64,000 nt of DNA from Streptosporangium sp. NBC_01756. Its GTDB lineage: Bacteria > Actinomycetota > Actinomycetes > Streptosporangiales > Streptosporangiaceae. The position numbers and the translations under genes were made by a program. This document shows positions 1-8,145 of the stretch, one piece after another. The DNA lies in NCBI RefSeq assembly GCF_035917975.1, contig NZ_CP109130.1, forward strand, positions 6,696,001 through 6,760,000. Reading direction: 5' to 3'. The notes below the pieces were generated by a model. That model searched no databases. It was not told the origin of the DNA and saw nothing but the letters and a program-made list of their open reading frames with translations. Position 1 is the first letter of the stretch. Each line of letters begins with the position of its first letter.

Positions 1-2
1 TC

Positions 3-311
3 GCGCGCGGCTACGTCGCCTCGCACCCGGACACGCTGCTGGTCATCACCGGTGACCATGACTGCGGTGGTCTGACGGTGAAAGACGCCGTGACCACGGA
101 CGAGTCGGGCACCGAGCCGTCGACCGAGGACGGCCCCTTCCCCGTCAAGGGCAGCAACCTCAAGTTCGTCATGGACTGGAGCACCACGGAGCACACCGGC
201 GTTGATGTGCCTGTGACGGCTGAGGGGCCCCTGGCCGACCGGTTCACCGGCAAGCACCCGAACACTCACGTCCACGACGTGCTCGCGCAGATCTTGAACT
301 CCAAGCACTGA
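3..311 (+). CDS. Alkaline phosphatase, C-terminal part (5' end outside window)
   Basis: The reading frame is open from the window edge and ends at TGA 309-311, giving 102 residues of a C-terminus. It carries GDHDCGG, in the place of the Asp-His metal-binding segment of the alkaline phosphatase superfamily, and EHTG-VDVPVTAEGP followed by NTHV, which matches the family's final block (last zinc-ligand His, then VPVxAxGP). Such enzymes are exported metal-dependent phosphomonoesterases that release phosphate outside the cell. The N-terminus, including the nucleophilic Ser and any signal peptide, is not visible. A hairpin follows 50 bp downstream. Family assignment is firm; the exact subtype is not. 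Confidence 0.85.
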   Translation, partial: ARGYVASHPDTLLVITGDHDCGGLTVKDAVTTDESGTEPSTEDGPFPVKGSNLKFVMDWSTTEHTGVDVPVTAEGPLADRFTGKHPNTHVHDVLAQILNSKH

Positions 312-360
312 TCCGCTGACCCCCGCATCGGGGTGTCGGCAACGAAGCTGTCAGTGCGCC

Positions 361-436
361 ACGAGGTGCACTGACCCGGCCTCTCCGTCCGCGCAGTCGG
401 GTTCCCACCTGAGCGTGACGGAGAGGCCTTCCTCGT
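361..436. terminator. Long hairpin after the phosphatase gene
   Basis: A perfect 12-bp inverted repeat (ggcctctccgtc at 378-389, gacggagaggcc at 417-428) is nested within a second 6-bp pair (acgagg 361-366, cctcgt 431-436). It lies between the end of the phosphatase gene and the convergent minus-strand lyase gene, so it could stop transcripts from either side. There is no U-tract, which is common for actinobacterial terminators. Confidence 0.55.
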
Positions 437-599
437 CGCTCACTCCGGGATGGGGATCTGGGACGGTCCTCTGAGTGCCCAGCAGCTTCTCCAGCCGCTG
501 GGATCGGCAGCCGGGACGACGTGGATGCCGTACTGGAGTTCTGGCGACTGGCCGCCGAAGGCACCGAGTCTGCCCGATCAGCTGACCCGGTAGCTCCCA

Positions 600-1490
600 T
601 TAGCGGCCGGTCACGGGCCAGTCGCCCGCGCGGCCGAGCTGGGCGGGCACCCGGCCGCCCAGCCCGGTCTCGACGAGGGCCGCGGCGGCGAGCACGCCGG
701 TCAGGTCGGCGCCGGTCGTCACGCCCGAGCGGTGCAGCAGGTAGAGCAGGTCCTCGGTGGCGATGTTGCCGGTCGCGGCGGGTGCGAAGGGGCAGCCGCC
801 GATGCCGCCGGCGCTGGCGTCCAGGGACGCGGCACCCGCTTCCAGAGCGGCGAGGGCGTTGGCGTAGCCGGTGTTGCGGGTGTTGTGGAAGTGGAACCGC
901 AACGGGAGCGCCGAGACCTCCCGGACCGCCTCCACCAGGCGGCGCACGTCGGCCGGGACGCCCACACCGATGGTGTCGGCCAGCGCCACCTCCTGCGCGC
1001 CGGGGCAGCGCCGTACCAGCTCGGCGACCCACGCGGGGTCGACCTCGCCTTCGAACGGGCAGCCGAAGCTCGCCGCCACGGTCAGCGTCACTCCGAGGCC
1101 GGCCTCGCGTGCACGCTCGGCGATCGCGCCGAAGCCGCGGACCGCGTCGCCGACCGACATGCCCTGGTTGCGCTGGGAGAAGGTCTCGGTGGCGACCACG
1201 ACGACGTTCACCTCGTCCACGCCGGCTTTCAGCGCCCGGTCCAGGCCACGCCCGTTGAGCACCAGCCCGGCATAGCGGACCCCGGTGACGCGGGGCACCC
1301 GGGCCATGACCTCCTCGGCGTCGGCCATCTGCGGCACCCGGCCCGGATGCGCGAAGCTGACCGCCTCGATCCGTCTCAGACCCGCGGCCACCAGCGCCTC
1401 GACGTAGGCGACCTTCACGGCGGCGGGCACGGTCACCGGCTCGTTCTGCAGGCCGTCACGCGGACCGACCTCGACCACCTCGACGTTCAT
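600..1490 (-). CDS. Hydroxymethylglutaryl-CoA lyase-like enzyme
   Basis: A 296-residue member of the DRE-TIM / HMGL-like family, which cleaves 3-hydroxy-acyl-CoA substrates such as HMG-CoA by a retro-Claisen reaction. Visible features are GPRDGLQNE (residues 9-17, catalytic Arg and metal-binding Asp), the metal-binding HFH at 200-202, and the lyase signature GGIGGCPFAPAATGN at 228-242 with active-site Cys233. The length is normal for bacterial HMG-CoA lyase. The ATG at 1490 has AAGGGG about 13 nt upstream. The gene is divergent from a GntR regulator and lies beside a class III CoA-transferase and an amidase-type hydrolase, so it probably cleaves the CoA ester those enzymes make. Leucine-derived HMG-CoA is the default substrate; a citramalyl-CoA-like substrate is equally possible from context. 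Confidence 0.88.
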   Translation of the reverse strand: MNVEVVEVGPRDGLQNEPVTVPAAVKVAYVEALVAAGLRRIEAVSFAHPGRVPQMADAEEVMARVPRVTGVRYAGLVLNGRGLDRALKAGVDEVNVVVVATETFSQRNQGMSVGDAVRGFGAIAERAREAGLGVTLTVAASFGCPFEGEVDPAWVAELVRRCPGAQEVALADTIGVGVPADVRRLVEAVREVSALPLRFHFHNTRNTGYANALAALEAGAASLDASAGGIGGCPFAPAATGNIATEDLLYLLHRSGVTTGADLTGVLAAAALVETGLGGRVPAQLGRAGDWPVTGR

Positions 1491-1493
1491 GAA

Positions 1494-1503
1494 TTGTATG
1501 CAA
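1494..1503. promoter_or_regulatory. Candidate GntR operator TTGTATGCAA
   Basis: TTG-TATG-CAA is a near-perfect palindrome in the 75-bp space between the divergent lyase and GntR genes, 4 bp from the lyase start codon. FadR-type GntR proteins often bind TTGTATaCAA-like sites. Binding here would block the lyase leader directly. Only one clear copy is seen, and assignment to the adjacent regulator is inferred. Confidence 0.5.
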
Positions 1504-1565
1504 CCCCTTGTGATAGGACAGGCATATACCCATCATGGTGACATCCGTCCCGGAGGAATGTACAC

Positions 1566-2195
1566 ATGCCAGTGATCGACGATGTCCGCAGCCTGATCCT
1601 CGGAGGGCGCTACGCCCCTGGTGACCGGCTCGGTGAGGTCGAGCTGGCCGAGGCGCTCAGCGTCAGCCGGACCCCGGTCCGCGAGGCGCTGCGGCGCCTG
1701 CAGGCCGAGGGACTCGTCGAGATCACGGCCAACAAGGGCGCCCGCGTCATGGAGTACCCCCGGGGCGACCTGGAGACGATCTTCGAGCTGCGGGCCAGGA
1801 TCGAGGGGCTCGCCGCCCGCCAGGCGGCCACCATCGCGACCGCCGAGCACGCCGAAGCCCTCCACGAGGTCGCCCTCGCGATAAGGGAGCACGCCGAGCG
1901 GGGTGACTCCGACGCGGTCTACCGGCTCAACGCCGAGTTCCACCAGTCCCTGGTGGGGATCGGCGGCAGCGCCGTACTCGCCCAGTCCATCAGCTCGCTG
2001 GTCCACTCACCGGTGCTGCTGCGCACCTACGGCTCCTTCGACGAGGAGGCCATGCACCGCAGCGTCAACCACCACATCGAGATCGTGGCGGCCATCCGGG
2101 CCGGAGACCCCGAATGGGCGGAGGCGGTCATGCGCGCCCACCTGTTCTCGGCCAGGGCGTCACTGCTGGGCCCCCGACACCAGGAGAACCCGTGA
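1566..2195 (+). CDS. GntR-family transcriptional regulator (FadR/FCD subfamily)
   Basis: A 209-residue regulator. The N-terminal winged helix-turn-helix covers residues about 5-70 and includes the typical LAEALSVSRTPVREAL motif and then LQAEGLV. The remaining 140 residues are the all-helical FCD effector-binding domain (FELRARIEG, then an RLNAEFHQSL block with likely metal or ligand His). The start is ATG 1566, with GGAGG at 1552-1556. It is divergent from the HMGL-like lyase and 50 bp upstream of the CoA-transferase, so it most likely senses a carboxylic acid of this pathway and represses both directions. The effector is unknown. Confidence 0.92.
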   Translation: MPVIDDVRSLILGGRYAPGDRLGEVELAEALSVSRTPVREALRRLQAEGLVEITANKGARVMEYPRGDLETIFELRARIEGLAARQAATIATAEHAEALHEVALAIREHAERGDSDAVYRLNAEFHQSLVGIGGSAVLAQSISSLVHSPVLLRTYGSFDEEAMHRSVNHHIEIVAAIRAGDPEWAEAVMRAHLFSARASLLGPRHQENP

Positions 2196-2245
2196 CCTCC
2201 TTCCCAAGGGCCGAAGCCCGGGGTCCCCACGCGCAAGGAGATTCA

Positions 2246-3442
2246 ATGAGAGGCCTGCCACTCGGCGACGTACGCGTCGTCGAGCTCGGCCAGCTACTGG
2301 CCGGGCCGTTCTGCGGCCAACTGCTCGGCGACTTCGGCGCCGAAGTGATCAAGATCGAGGACCCCGGCCGAGGTGACCCGATGCGGCAGTGGGGCCGGGA
2401 GAAGCCGTACGGGAAGTCGCTGTGGTGGCCGGTCGTGGCGCGCAACAAGAAGTCGGTGACATGCGACCTGCGCACCTCCCGAGGGCAGGAGCTGGTCCGC
2501 GGACTGGTCGAGAAGGCCGACGTGCTGCTGGAGAACTTCCGGCCCGGCACCCTGGAGCGCTGGGGCATGTCCCCGCGGGAACTGCACGCGATCAACCCCC
2601 GGCTGGTCGTCACCCGGGTCAGCGGGTTCGGCCAGACGGGACCGTACGCGCCACAGGCCGGGTACGGCTCGATCGGCGAGGCCATGGGCGGCATCCGCTA
2701 CGTCACCGGCGACCCCGACCGGCCGCCGTCGCGCGCCGGCATCTCGCTCGGCGACTCCCTCGCCGCCGTGCACGCCTGCATCGGCACCCTGGTCGCGCTG
2801 CACGAGCGCGACCGCAGCGGGCATGGCCAGGTCGTCGACTCGGCGATCTACGAGGCGGTGCTCGCCATGATGGAGTCGATGCTGCCGGAGTGGCAGCAGG
2901 CCTCCTACCAGCGCGAGCGCACCGGTTCCGTGCTGCCCAACGTCTCGCCGAGCAACGTCTACCCCACCGAGGACGGCGACTCCATCCTCATCGCCGCCAA
3001 CCAGGACAGCGTGTTCCGCCGGCTGGCCGCCGTGATGGGCGCGGAGGAGCTGGCCGAGGACCCCCGCTATGCCACACACGGCGCGCGCGGCGAGCACATG
3101 GCCGCGCTCGACCAGATCATCGCCACCTGGACGGCGGGATTCCCCGCCGCGGAGTTGCTGGCCCTGCTCAACCGGGGCGGCGTCCCCGCCGGGCGCATCT
3201 ACCGGGCCAAGGACATGTTCGAGGACCCGCACTTCGCGGCACGGGAGGCGATCGTCCGCGTCCCTCATCCGGACTTCGGTGAGCTGGCCATGCACAACGT
3301 CGTGCCCAAGCTGTCGGCCACCCCCGGCAGCGTGCGCACCGCCGGCCCCACCCTCGGCCAGCACAACGACGAGGTCTACCGCGGGCTGCTCGGCCTGACC
3401 GCCGAGGAGATCGCCGGCCTGTCGGCCGACGGCGTCATCTGA
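2246..3442 (+). CDS. Class III (CaiB/BaiF family) CoA-transferase
   Basis: A 398-residue CaiB/BaiF-family protein that moves CoA from an acyl-CoA donor onto a carboxylic acid through an aspartyl-CoA anhydride. The N-terminal block LGQLLAGPFCGQLLGDFGAE and the ENFRPGTLERWG motif (96-107) are typical. Asp170 in SLGDSLAAVHA matches the catalytic aspartate of formyl-CoA transferase. The start at ATG 2246 is set by AAGGAG at 2235-2240, five bases upstream; the frame is open further upstream but that part overlaps the regulator. It follows the GntR gene and precedes an amidase-like hydrolase, suggesting that the acid released by the hydrolase is activated here and then cleaved by the lyase. The acid is not known. 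Confidence 0.92.
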   Translation: MRGLPLGDVRVVELGQLLAGPFCGQLLGDFGAEVIKIEDPGRGDPMRQWGREKPYGKSLWWPVVARNKKSVTCDLRTSRGQELVRGLVEKADVLLENFRPGTLERWGMSPRELHAINPRLVVTRVSGFGQTGPYAPQAGYGSIGEAMGGIRYVTGDPDRPPSRAGISLGDSLAAVHACIGTLVALHERDRSGHGQVVDSAIYEAVLAMMESMLPEWQQASYQRERTGSVLPNVSPSNVYPTEDGDSILIAANQDSVFRRLAAVMGAEELAEDPRYATHGARGEHMAALDQIIATWTAGFPAAELLALLNRGGVPAGRIYRAKDMFEDPHFAAREAIVRVPHPDFGELAMHNVVPKLSATPGSVRTAGPTLGQHNDEVYRGLLGLTAEEIAGLSADGVI

Positions 3443-3486
3443 CCACGAAGAACCCATGCGGCCCCTGCGGTGAGGAGTGCGGCCCG

Positions 3487-4101
3487 GTGACCAGAGACCA
3501 CGAGGAGGTGTTCGGAGGCACCCTGCCGTTCGGGGAGCGTCCGGCGCTCGTTCTCATCGACCTGATGCGCGCCTACTTCGAACCGGGCGCCGAGCTCTAC
3601 CTGGGCTCGCGCGCCTGTCTGGACGCGGCGGCCCGTACCCTGGCCGCCGCCCGCGCCGCCGACGTCCCGGTCATCCACACCCGGGTCGCCTTCGGCCCCG
3701 GCGGCGTCGACGGCGGCCTGTTCTTCCGCAAGGTCGCCCCGCTCCGCCACCTGGTGGGCGACGGGCCACTCGGCGCCCTGATGCCCGAGGTGGCCCCGCT
3801 CCCCGGCGAGCTGGTGATCGTCAAGCAGTACGCCAGTGCCTTCTTCGGCACCACCCTGGCCTCCACCCTCACCGCGCTGCGCGCCGACACCCTGCTCATC
3901 ACCGGCGTCTCCACCAGCGGCTGCGTCCGGGCCACCGCCGTCGACGCCGTCCAGCACGGCTTCGTGCCCGTCGTCGTCCGCCAGGCCGTCGGCGACCGCG
4001 ACCCCCGACCGCACGAGGCGAACCTGTTCGACATCCAGGCCAAGTACGGCGAGGTCTGGGACGACACCCGGGTGATCGCCCGGCTGGCCGGGCGGGAGTG
4101 A
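3487..4101 (+). CDS. Isochorismatase-family cysteine hydrolase (N-carbamoylsarcosine amidase-like)
   Basis: A 204-residue single-domain hydrolase. The catalytic triad of the family is visible: Asp25 in LVLIDLM, Lys113 in LVIVKQYASAFFGT, and nucleophile Cys146 in GVSTSGCVRATA. The GVSTSGCVRAT form and the PHEANLFDIQAKYGEV C-terminal block resemble N-carbamoylsarcosine amidase and maleamate amidohydrolase rather than true isochorismatase. It probably hydrolyses an amide or carbamoyl group to a free acid plus ammonia. The start is GTG 3487 with GAGGAG about 9 bp upstream, 44 bp after the CoA-transferase gene, so the two are probably co-transcribed. The substrate is not deducible from sequence. 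Confidence 0.85.
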   Translation: MTRDHEEVFGGTLPFGERPALVLIDLMRAYFEPGAELYLGSRACLDAAARTLAAARAADVPVIHTRVAFGPGGVDGGLFFRKVAPLRHLVGDGPLGALMPEVAPLPGELVIVKQYASAFFGTTLASTLTALRADTLLITGVSTSGCVRATAVDAVQHGFVPVVVRQAVGDRDPRPHEANLFDIQAKYGEVWDDTRVIARLAGRE

Positions 4102-4329
4102 TCAGACCGGAGGGCGGTGGCCGCCGAGCCGTCACGCCGGCCGGCGGCGCCGTTCCATGGGCCGACGTCCGGCAGATCGCGGTACGGGGGCCAAGGATGT
4201 CGCGCGGCGCGTCCGCGGCAGCCCGGCACGCGGCCGGACTACCATCGAAAATGTGGCCGCCGAGGGGGACGCCGTCACACAGGGCAACCACGGTCCGCGG
4301 CCACCCGCGGAACCGTCGAGGAGGCTCCG

Positions 4330-5457
4330 ATGGAGGAATCCAGGCTTCAGGAGCTCGTGGGTCAGGTCGTGCTGGACATGGGGGCCGCGTTCGGAGCGGC
4401 GACGGTCGTGATCGGCGACCGGCTCGGCCTGTGGAAGGCGATGGCCGGGGCGGGACCGCTCAGCGCCAGTGAGCTGGCCCGGCGCACCGGCACCGGCGAA
4501 CGGCTCGTCACCGAATGGCTGGCCGCGCAGGCCGCCGCCGGATACGTCTCCTACTCCGACGGTTCCGGCGCGGGCGGCACCGAGGGTTCGGGTGGTTCCG
4601 GTGCGGACGGCGCGGAGGGCTCGGGTGGTTCCGGTGCGGGTGGCACGTACACGTTGACCGAGGAGCAGGCGACGGTGTTCGCCGACGACTCCAGCCCGGT
4701 CTTCATGACCGGGCTCGCCGAAGTGATCTCGTCGGTCTACCGTGACGAGGACAAGATCGTGGACGCCTACCGCGGCGGCAAGGCCCTGGCCTGGGGCGAC
4801 CACGACCCGGCGCTGTTCGAGGGCACCGAACGGTTCTTCCGCCCCGGATACGCCGCCAACCTGCCGACCGACTGGATCCCCGCGCTCCGTGGTGTCCAGG
4901 AGAAGCTGACCGGCGGAGCCCGGGTGGCCGACGTGGGCTGCGGGCACGGCGCCTCGACCCTGGTGCTGGCCCGAACCTATCCGGAGACGCGCCTCACCGG
5001 CTTCGACTCCCACGAACCCTCGATCACCCGGGCCCGCGAGCTGGCCGTACAGGCCGGGGTAGCGGACCGGGTGACCTTCGAGACGGCCCGCGCCGACGAC
5101 TACCCCGGCACCGGCTACGACCTGGTCTGCCTGTTCGACTGCCTGCACGACATGGGAGACCCCGTCGGTGCCCTGCGGCATATCCGCACGACCCTCGCCC
5201 CCGACGGCACCGTTCTGCTGGTCGAGCCGTTCGCGTACGGCAGGCTGCCGGACGACCTCAACCCGGTGGGCCGGCTCTTCTTCAACGCCTCCGCCACGGT
5301 CTGCGTGCCCGGCGCGCTCTCCCAGGGGGCGACGAAGGCACTGGGTGCCCAGGCCGGGCAGGAGCGATTGTTCGAGGTGGCCGGGCAGGCGGGGTTCACC
5401 CGCTCGCGCCAGGCGGCCGCCACCCCGTTCAACCTGGTGCTGGAGCTGAAACCATAG
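4330..5457 (+). CDS. SAM-dependent methyltransferase (Rv2258c-like) with Gly-rich repeat in the wing
   Basis: A 375-residue protein. Residues 1-76 form a winged-helix dimerisation domain (DRLGLWKAMAG, LSASELARRTGTGERLVTEWL), and from about 190 there is a Rossmann methyltransferase domain with SAM motif I VADVGCGHGAS (199-209), an acidic GFDSHE loop, and LVCLFDCLHDMGD. It resembles the mycobacterial Rv2258c class, which probably methylates a small molecule. Residues 78-106, exactly where the wing hairpin returns (GYVSYSDGS to TYTLTEEQ), are 2.6 copies of an 11-residue Gly/Ser-rich repeat. ATG 4330 was chosen because it matches the domain start. It is transcribed in the same direction as the preceding cluster but 228 bp away, so membership of that operon is uncertain. 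Confidence 0.88.
   Translation: MEESRLQELVGQVVLDMGAAFGAATVVIGDRLGLWKAMAGAGPLSASELARRTGTGERLVTEWLAAQAAAGYVSYSDGSGAGGTEGSGGSGADGAEGSGGSGAGGTYTLTEEQATVFADDSSPVFMTGLAEVISSVYRDEDKIVDAYRGGKALAWGDHDPALFEGTERFFRPGYAANLPTDWIPALRGVQEKLTGGARVADVGCGHGASTLVLARTYPETRLTGFDSHEPSITRARELAVQAGVADRVTFETARADDYPGTGYDLVCLFDCLHDMGDPVGALRHIRTTLAPDGTVLLVEPFAYGRLPDDLNPVGRLFFNASATVCVPGALSQGATKALGAQAGQERLFEVAGQAGFTRSRQAAATPFNLVLELKP
4561..4647 (+). repeat. 33-bp tandem repeat inside the methyltransferase gene
   Basis: Two full 33-bp units (4561-4593, 4594-4626) and a 21-bp partial unit (4627-4647) are in frame with the gene and encode GSGAGGTEGSG, GSGADGAEGSG and GSGAGGT. Units differ by a few substitutions, so the expansion is recent but not brand new. 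A length of 33 bp keeps the frame, so copy number can vary without breaking the protein. Confidence 0.95.
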
Positions 5458-5478
5458 CGGGCGGATCTCGCCGCTCCG

Positions 5479-5574
5479 TGTCCGACAGGGATCGGGCTCG
5501 CGGACATCGGCCCGCGAGGGTCCGCGCTCGGTACAGGAAGCCATACGTGGACCGGCTGTGGACGGTCAGTTGAC
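5479..5574. repeat. Dispersed repeat, copy A
   Basis: This stretch matches 11852-11960 over nearly its whole length: tgtccg at the start, then gatcgg, a shared cgcggacatcggcc block, gagggtcc, cgtggaccgg, and ggtcag near the end. It lies directly after the methyltransferase gene. Its left hairpin arm is more degenerate than in copy B. No protein function is likely although a minus-strand frame is open through both copies. It may be a small non-autonomous element or a transcription-end element. Confidence 0.75.
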
Positions 5575-5715
5575 ATGACTGCGCCGGGGAGCCGACGTCC
5601 CTTCCCAGAAGCGACGCCTTGGCGACCAGAGGACGTGTTTCGAAAAATAGGTCCATGCCGTCAATGTGCTGGGCGAGGTACCGATCGGCACAGTTCGCCA
5701 TGACAGGCTCAAGAC

Positions 5716-5740
5716 ATGACTTGACTTGACCTGACCTGAC
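5716..5740. repeat. Pentanucleotide tandem repeat (NTGAC)5
   Basis: Five consecutive 5-bp units atgac-ttgac-ttgac-ctgac-ctgac, followed by a partial ctg, sit in the non-coding stretch between the methyltransferase gene and the insertion sequence. The repeat is short and perfect in its TGAC core. It could be slippage-prone; nothing nearby indicates a regulatory role. Confidence 0.9.
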
Positions 5741-5789
5741 CTGCGCCGAGCTGAGCAGCACATCGCAGGTTGAGGTGCTCGGGCTCGCC

Positions 5790-5798
5790 TTATCGGGG
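5790..5798. repeat. 9-bp target-site duplication, left copy
   Basis: ttatcgggg immediately before the left end of the ISAs1-family element; the identical 9 bp occur at 7167-7175 immediately after the right end. Confidence 0.95.
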
Positions 5799-7166
5799 CA
5801 GGGCCGAAGCGTTCTCGGCTGGTGGGACGCACGCGGCTCGACGAGGCCGGGTGATTGAAGGCACCCCCGCGGAGTGAATGACAAACGCGACCCCCGATGA
5901 TCGTTGGTTGTCTACGCCAGTCGATCAAGAACAGGGGCCGCGTTCGCGTGCCATCATCCCCGATCGACGTGCTCGCCCGCCACCTGGAGCACGTCACCGT
6001 AGCCGACCCACTGACCGACCTGCTCGATCTGCCGACCCTGGCCGAGGTGCTGGATGCGGTGCCCGACCCGCGCAGCCGCCGGGGACGCCGCTACCGGCTC
6101 GGCCCGCTGCTGGCGTTATCCCTGCTCGCCGTGCTTGGCGGAGCAACATCTCTGGCAAAGATCACCCGGGTCATCGCCGGATATGACCCAGACCTGCGCG
6201 CCCGAGCTGGGTTACCCGGTACACCACGGCTGGCCGCCAGCACCTTGGGACGGCTCCTCGCCCGCCTGGACGGCGACGCCTTCGACACCGCCACCTGCGG
6301 CTACCTCGCTACGCTCACGGCCGACGCCCCGCCCGTCACCACGAGCAACCCGCCCTCACACCGGACCCCGCTCGCCGGCTTGGCCGTGGACGGCAAGACC
6401 CTGCGCGGTAGTCGCACCACCGACACCACGGTCCACCTGCTGGCCGCCACCCGCCACGACCCCCAGGTCGTCGTGGCCCAACGGCAGATCGAGGCCAAGA
6501 GCAACGAGATCCCCGCCTTCGCGCCCTTGCTGTCCGGACTGGACCTTACCGGCGTGGTGGTCACCGCCGATGCCCTGCACACCCAGCACAACCATGCCCA
6601 TTACATCATCGCCGCCGGCGGCCACTATCTGTTTATCGTCAAGGGCAACCAGCCCACCCTGAACCGCCGGCTCAAGGCCCTGCCCTGGCGCGAAGCCATC
6701 CTCAACCACCGCACCGACGAGCGCGGACACGGCCGCCGCGAGATCCGCCGCATGAAGATCTGCACGGTCCGTCCGGGGCTGCCCTTCCCGCACGCCGCGC
6801 AAGCGATCCAGGTCAAACGCCGCCGCACCGACCACAAGACGGGCAAGACCACCATCGTCACGATCTACGCCGTCACCAGCCTCCCACCCGGACGGATCAC
6901 CCACGCCCAGCTTGCCGCACTGGTCCGCGGCCACTGGAGCATCGAAGCCCTGCACCACATTCGCGACGTCACCTACCGCGAGGACGCCTCCAAAATCCGT
7001 ACCGGCACCGCGCCCCGGATCATGGCCAGCCTCCGCAACCTCGCTATCGGCCTGGCCCGCCTGATCGGCTGGACCAACATCGCCGCCGCCACCGACTACT
7101 ACCGCAGCCATCCCGTTAGCGGCCTTCAGCTACTCGGTCTTACGACATGAGAACGCTTCGGCCCTG
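5799..7166 (+). mobile_element. Complete ISAs1-family insertion sequence (1368 bp)
   Basis: The left end 5799-5816 reads cagggccgaagcgttctc and the right end 7149-7166 is its exact reverse complement, giving perfect 18-bp terminal inverted repeats. Both ends are flanked by the same 9 bp, ttatcgggg (5790-5798 and 7167-7175), a target-site duplication. It contains one intact transposase gene. Perfect ends, a preserved duplication and an unbroken gene indicate a recent insertion and potential activity. Confidence 0.97.
5897..7150 (+). CDS. ISAs1-family transposase
   Basis: A 417-residue DDE transposase. The N-terminal DDE_Tnp_1-associated region ([37 protein letters not shown]) is followed by the catalytic domain: [10 protein letters not shown] with the first Asp, [10 protein letters not shown] with the second Asp, and the C-terminal [26 protein letters not shown] block with the Glu. 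This order and these motifs are typical of ISAs1 elements. The stop overlaps the start of the right inverted repeat. ATG 5897 gives the longest form; GTG 5948 is an in-frame alternative closer to the conserved N-terminus. The gene is intact. Confidence 0.95.
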   Translation: MIVGCLRQSIKNRGRVRVPSSPIDVLARHLEHVTVADPLTDLLDLPTLAEVLDAVPDPRSRRGRRYRLGPLLALSLLAVLGGATSLAKITRVIAGYDPDLRARAGLPGTPRLAASTLGRLLARLDGDAFDTATCGYLATLTADAPPVTTSNPPSHRTPLAGLAVDGKTLRGSRTTDTTVHLLAATRHDPQVVVAQRQIEAKSNEIPAFAPLLSGLDLTGVVVTADALHTQHNHAHYIIAAGGHYLFIVKGNQPTLNRRLKALPWREAILNHRTDERGHGRREIRRMKICTVRPGLPFPHAAQAIQVKRRRTDHKTGKTTIVTIYAVTSLPPGRITHAQLAALVRGHWSIEALHHIRDVTYREDASKIRTGTAPRIMASLRNLAIGLARLIGWTNIAAATDYYRSHPVSGLQLLGLTT

Positions 7167-7175
7167 TTATCGGGG
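7167..7175. repeat. 9-bp target-site duplication, right copy
   Basis: ttatcgggg immediately after the right inverted repeat of the element, identical to 5790-5798. Confidence 0.95.
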
Positions 7176-7205
7176 CAGCCAAGAGAAGTTACTTGAAAAG
7201 CGGCC

Positions 7206-7820
7206 TCATGAGACCGCCAGCAGCTTTTCTATCTCGTCTATCGCCTGGGTGTTGTTCTGGTAGTGAATCGCGTGAATGCCAGCGTCGCGTGCGCCGGCGA
7301 CGAACCCATCCACATCATCAAGAAATACCATCTCCTCGGGGCGAACGCCAAGTCGTGCACAGGTGAGTGCGTAAATCCGCGGATCGGGCTTACTCATGCC
7401 GACCTCGTGTGAATAGATGATCTGCCCGACGAGGTCTTCGAATCCGTAAGCCGTCTGCTCTTGTTTCCGGGCGCCGACGAAGCTATTGCTGAGTATCGCA
7501 GTGTGGCACCGTGAGCGGAGCTCGCGGACATATTCGATCAATTCAGTGTTGGGTACGCCGAGGTATTGCCGCCAGATGGCAGCCATGAACGCTTCGACGT
7601 GCTGGTCGGCCAGACCGAGGCGGTCGGCAACCGCTTGGTGCACCTCGTTCTCGGTGATCGTGCCGACACTGCCCGCCATCCAGACATCGAACATACGGTT
7701 GTTGAGTTCACCGGCGGGCAAGCTGAGACGCTCCTCCCACTGCTCAGCGACACCGAGGTCTGCAGTGATCTCCAATACGCCGCCGACATCGAACACCACC
7801 GCACGAATCGTCACGATCAT
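7206..7820 (-). CDS. HAD-superfamily hydrolase
   Basis: A 204-residue haloacid-dehalogenase-type protein, probably a small-molecule phosphatase. Motif I is FDVGGV (nucleophile Asp11), in which the usual second Asp is Gly, as in many HAD-IA phosphatases and epoxide-hydrolase N-domains. Motif II is ILSNS, motif III is the Lys in GMSKPDP, and motif IV is FLDDVDG. An alpha-helical cap lies between motifs I and II. The ATG at 7820 has no obvious Shine-Dalgarno sequence. It stands alone between an insertion sequence and a transposase remnant, and its third codon positions are less G/C-biased than in flanking core genes, consistent with acquisition. The substrate is unknown. Confidence 0.85.
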   Translation of the reverse strand: MIVTIRAVVFDVGGVLEITADLGVAEQWEERLSLPAGELNNRMFDVWMAGSVGTITENEVHQAVADRLGLADQHVEAFMAAIWRQYLGVPNTELIEYVRELRSRCHTAILSNSFVGARKQEQTAYGFEDLVGQIIYSHEVGMSKPDPRIYALTCARLGVRPEEMVFLDDVDGFVAGARDAGIHAIHYQNNTQAIDEIEKLLAVS

Positions 7821-7979
7821 CAAGCTACGGTAGCCATTGTGAATGGATCAACCCTCTATCGATGCCGTCCCGCGGACGTTCCGCTCGACAACGCTGAAGA
7901 CGATGTCATCCGATGCCACATCGTCGGCCTGATCGATGTCGTGCACGCGTTCTCACACGCCCACTTTCGAGGCCCGGGT

Positions 7980-8102
7980 GAGCGGGCGAATGTCCAGCTC
8001 AAGAGCTGGCGCATCCTCCGCAAGCTTTGCTGCAGCCCCAACAAGGCCGGGCACCTGTGCAAGGCCGTCGCCGTCCTGCAGAACCACCGGATCGCTCAAT
8101 GA
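7980..8102 (+). pseudogene. IS5-type transposase remnant (C-terminal end only)
   Basis: The translated frame gives ERANVQLKSWRILRKL-CCSP followed by AVAVLQNHRIAQ and a stop. This matches the C-terminal end of IS5-group DDE transposases of actinobacteria, where RANAQLKxWRILRKLRCCP and a final VLQ/VLH-x-x-x-I are typical. Only about 40 residues survive; the catalytic domain is missing and no terminal repeats were seen. It marks an old insertion next to the HAD gene. Confidence 0.75.
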
Positions 8103-8145
8103 TGAAAAGGTTCATTGTGTCGGTCGGTGCTGCGAGCATGACGAA

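Noticed and set aside
521-1258. Long plus-strand frame opposite the lyase gene.
   Set aside because: It is Arg/Pro-rich low-complexity sequence produced by the high GC of the opposite-strand gene; no start signal or domain. The same holds for many other antisense frames in the window.
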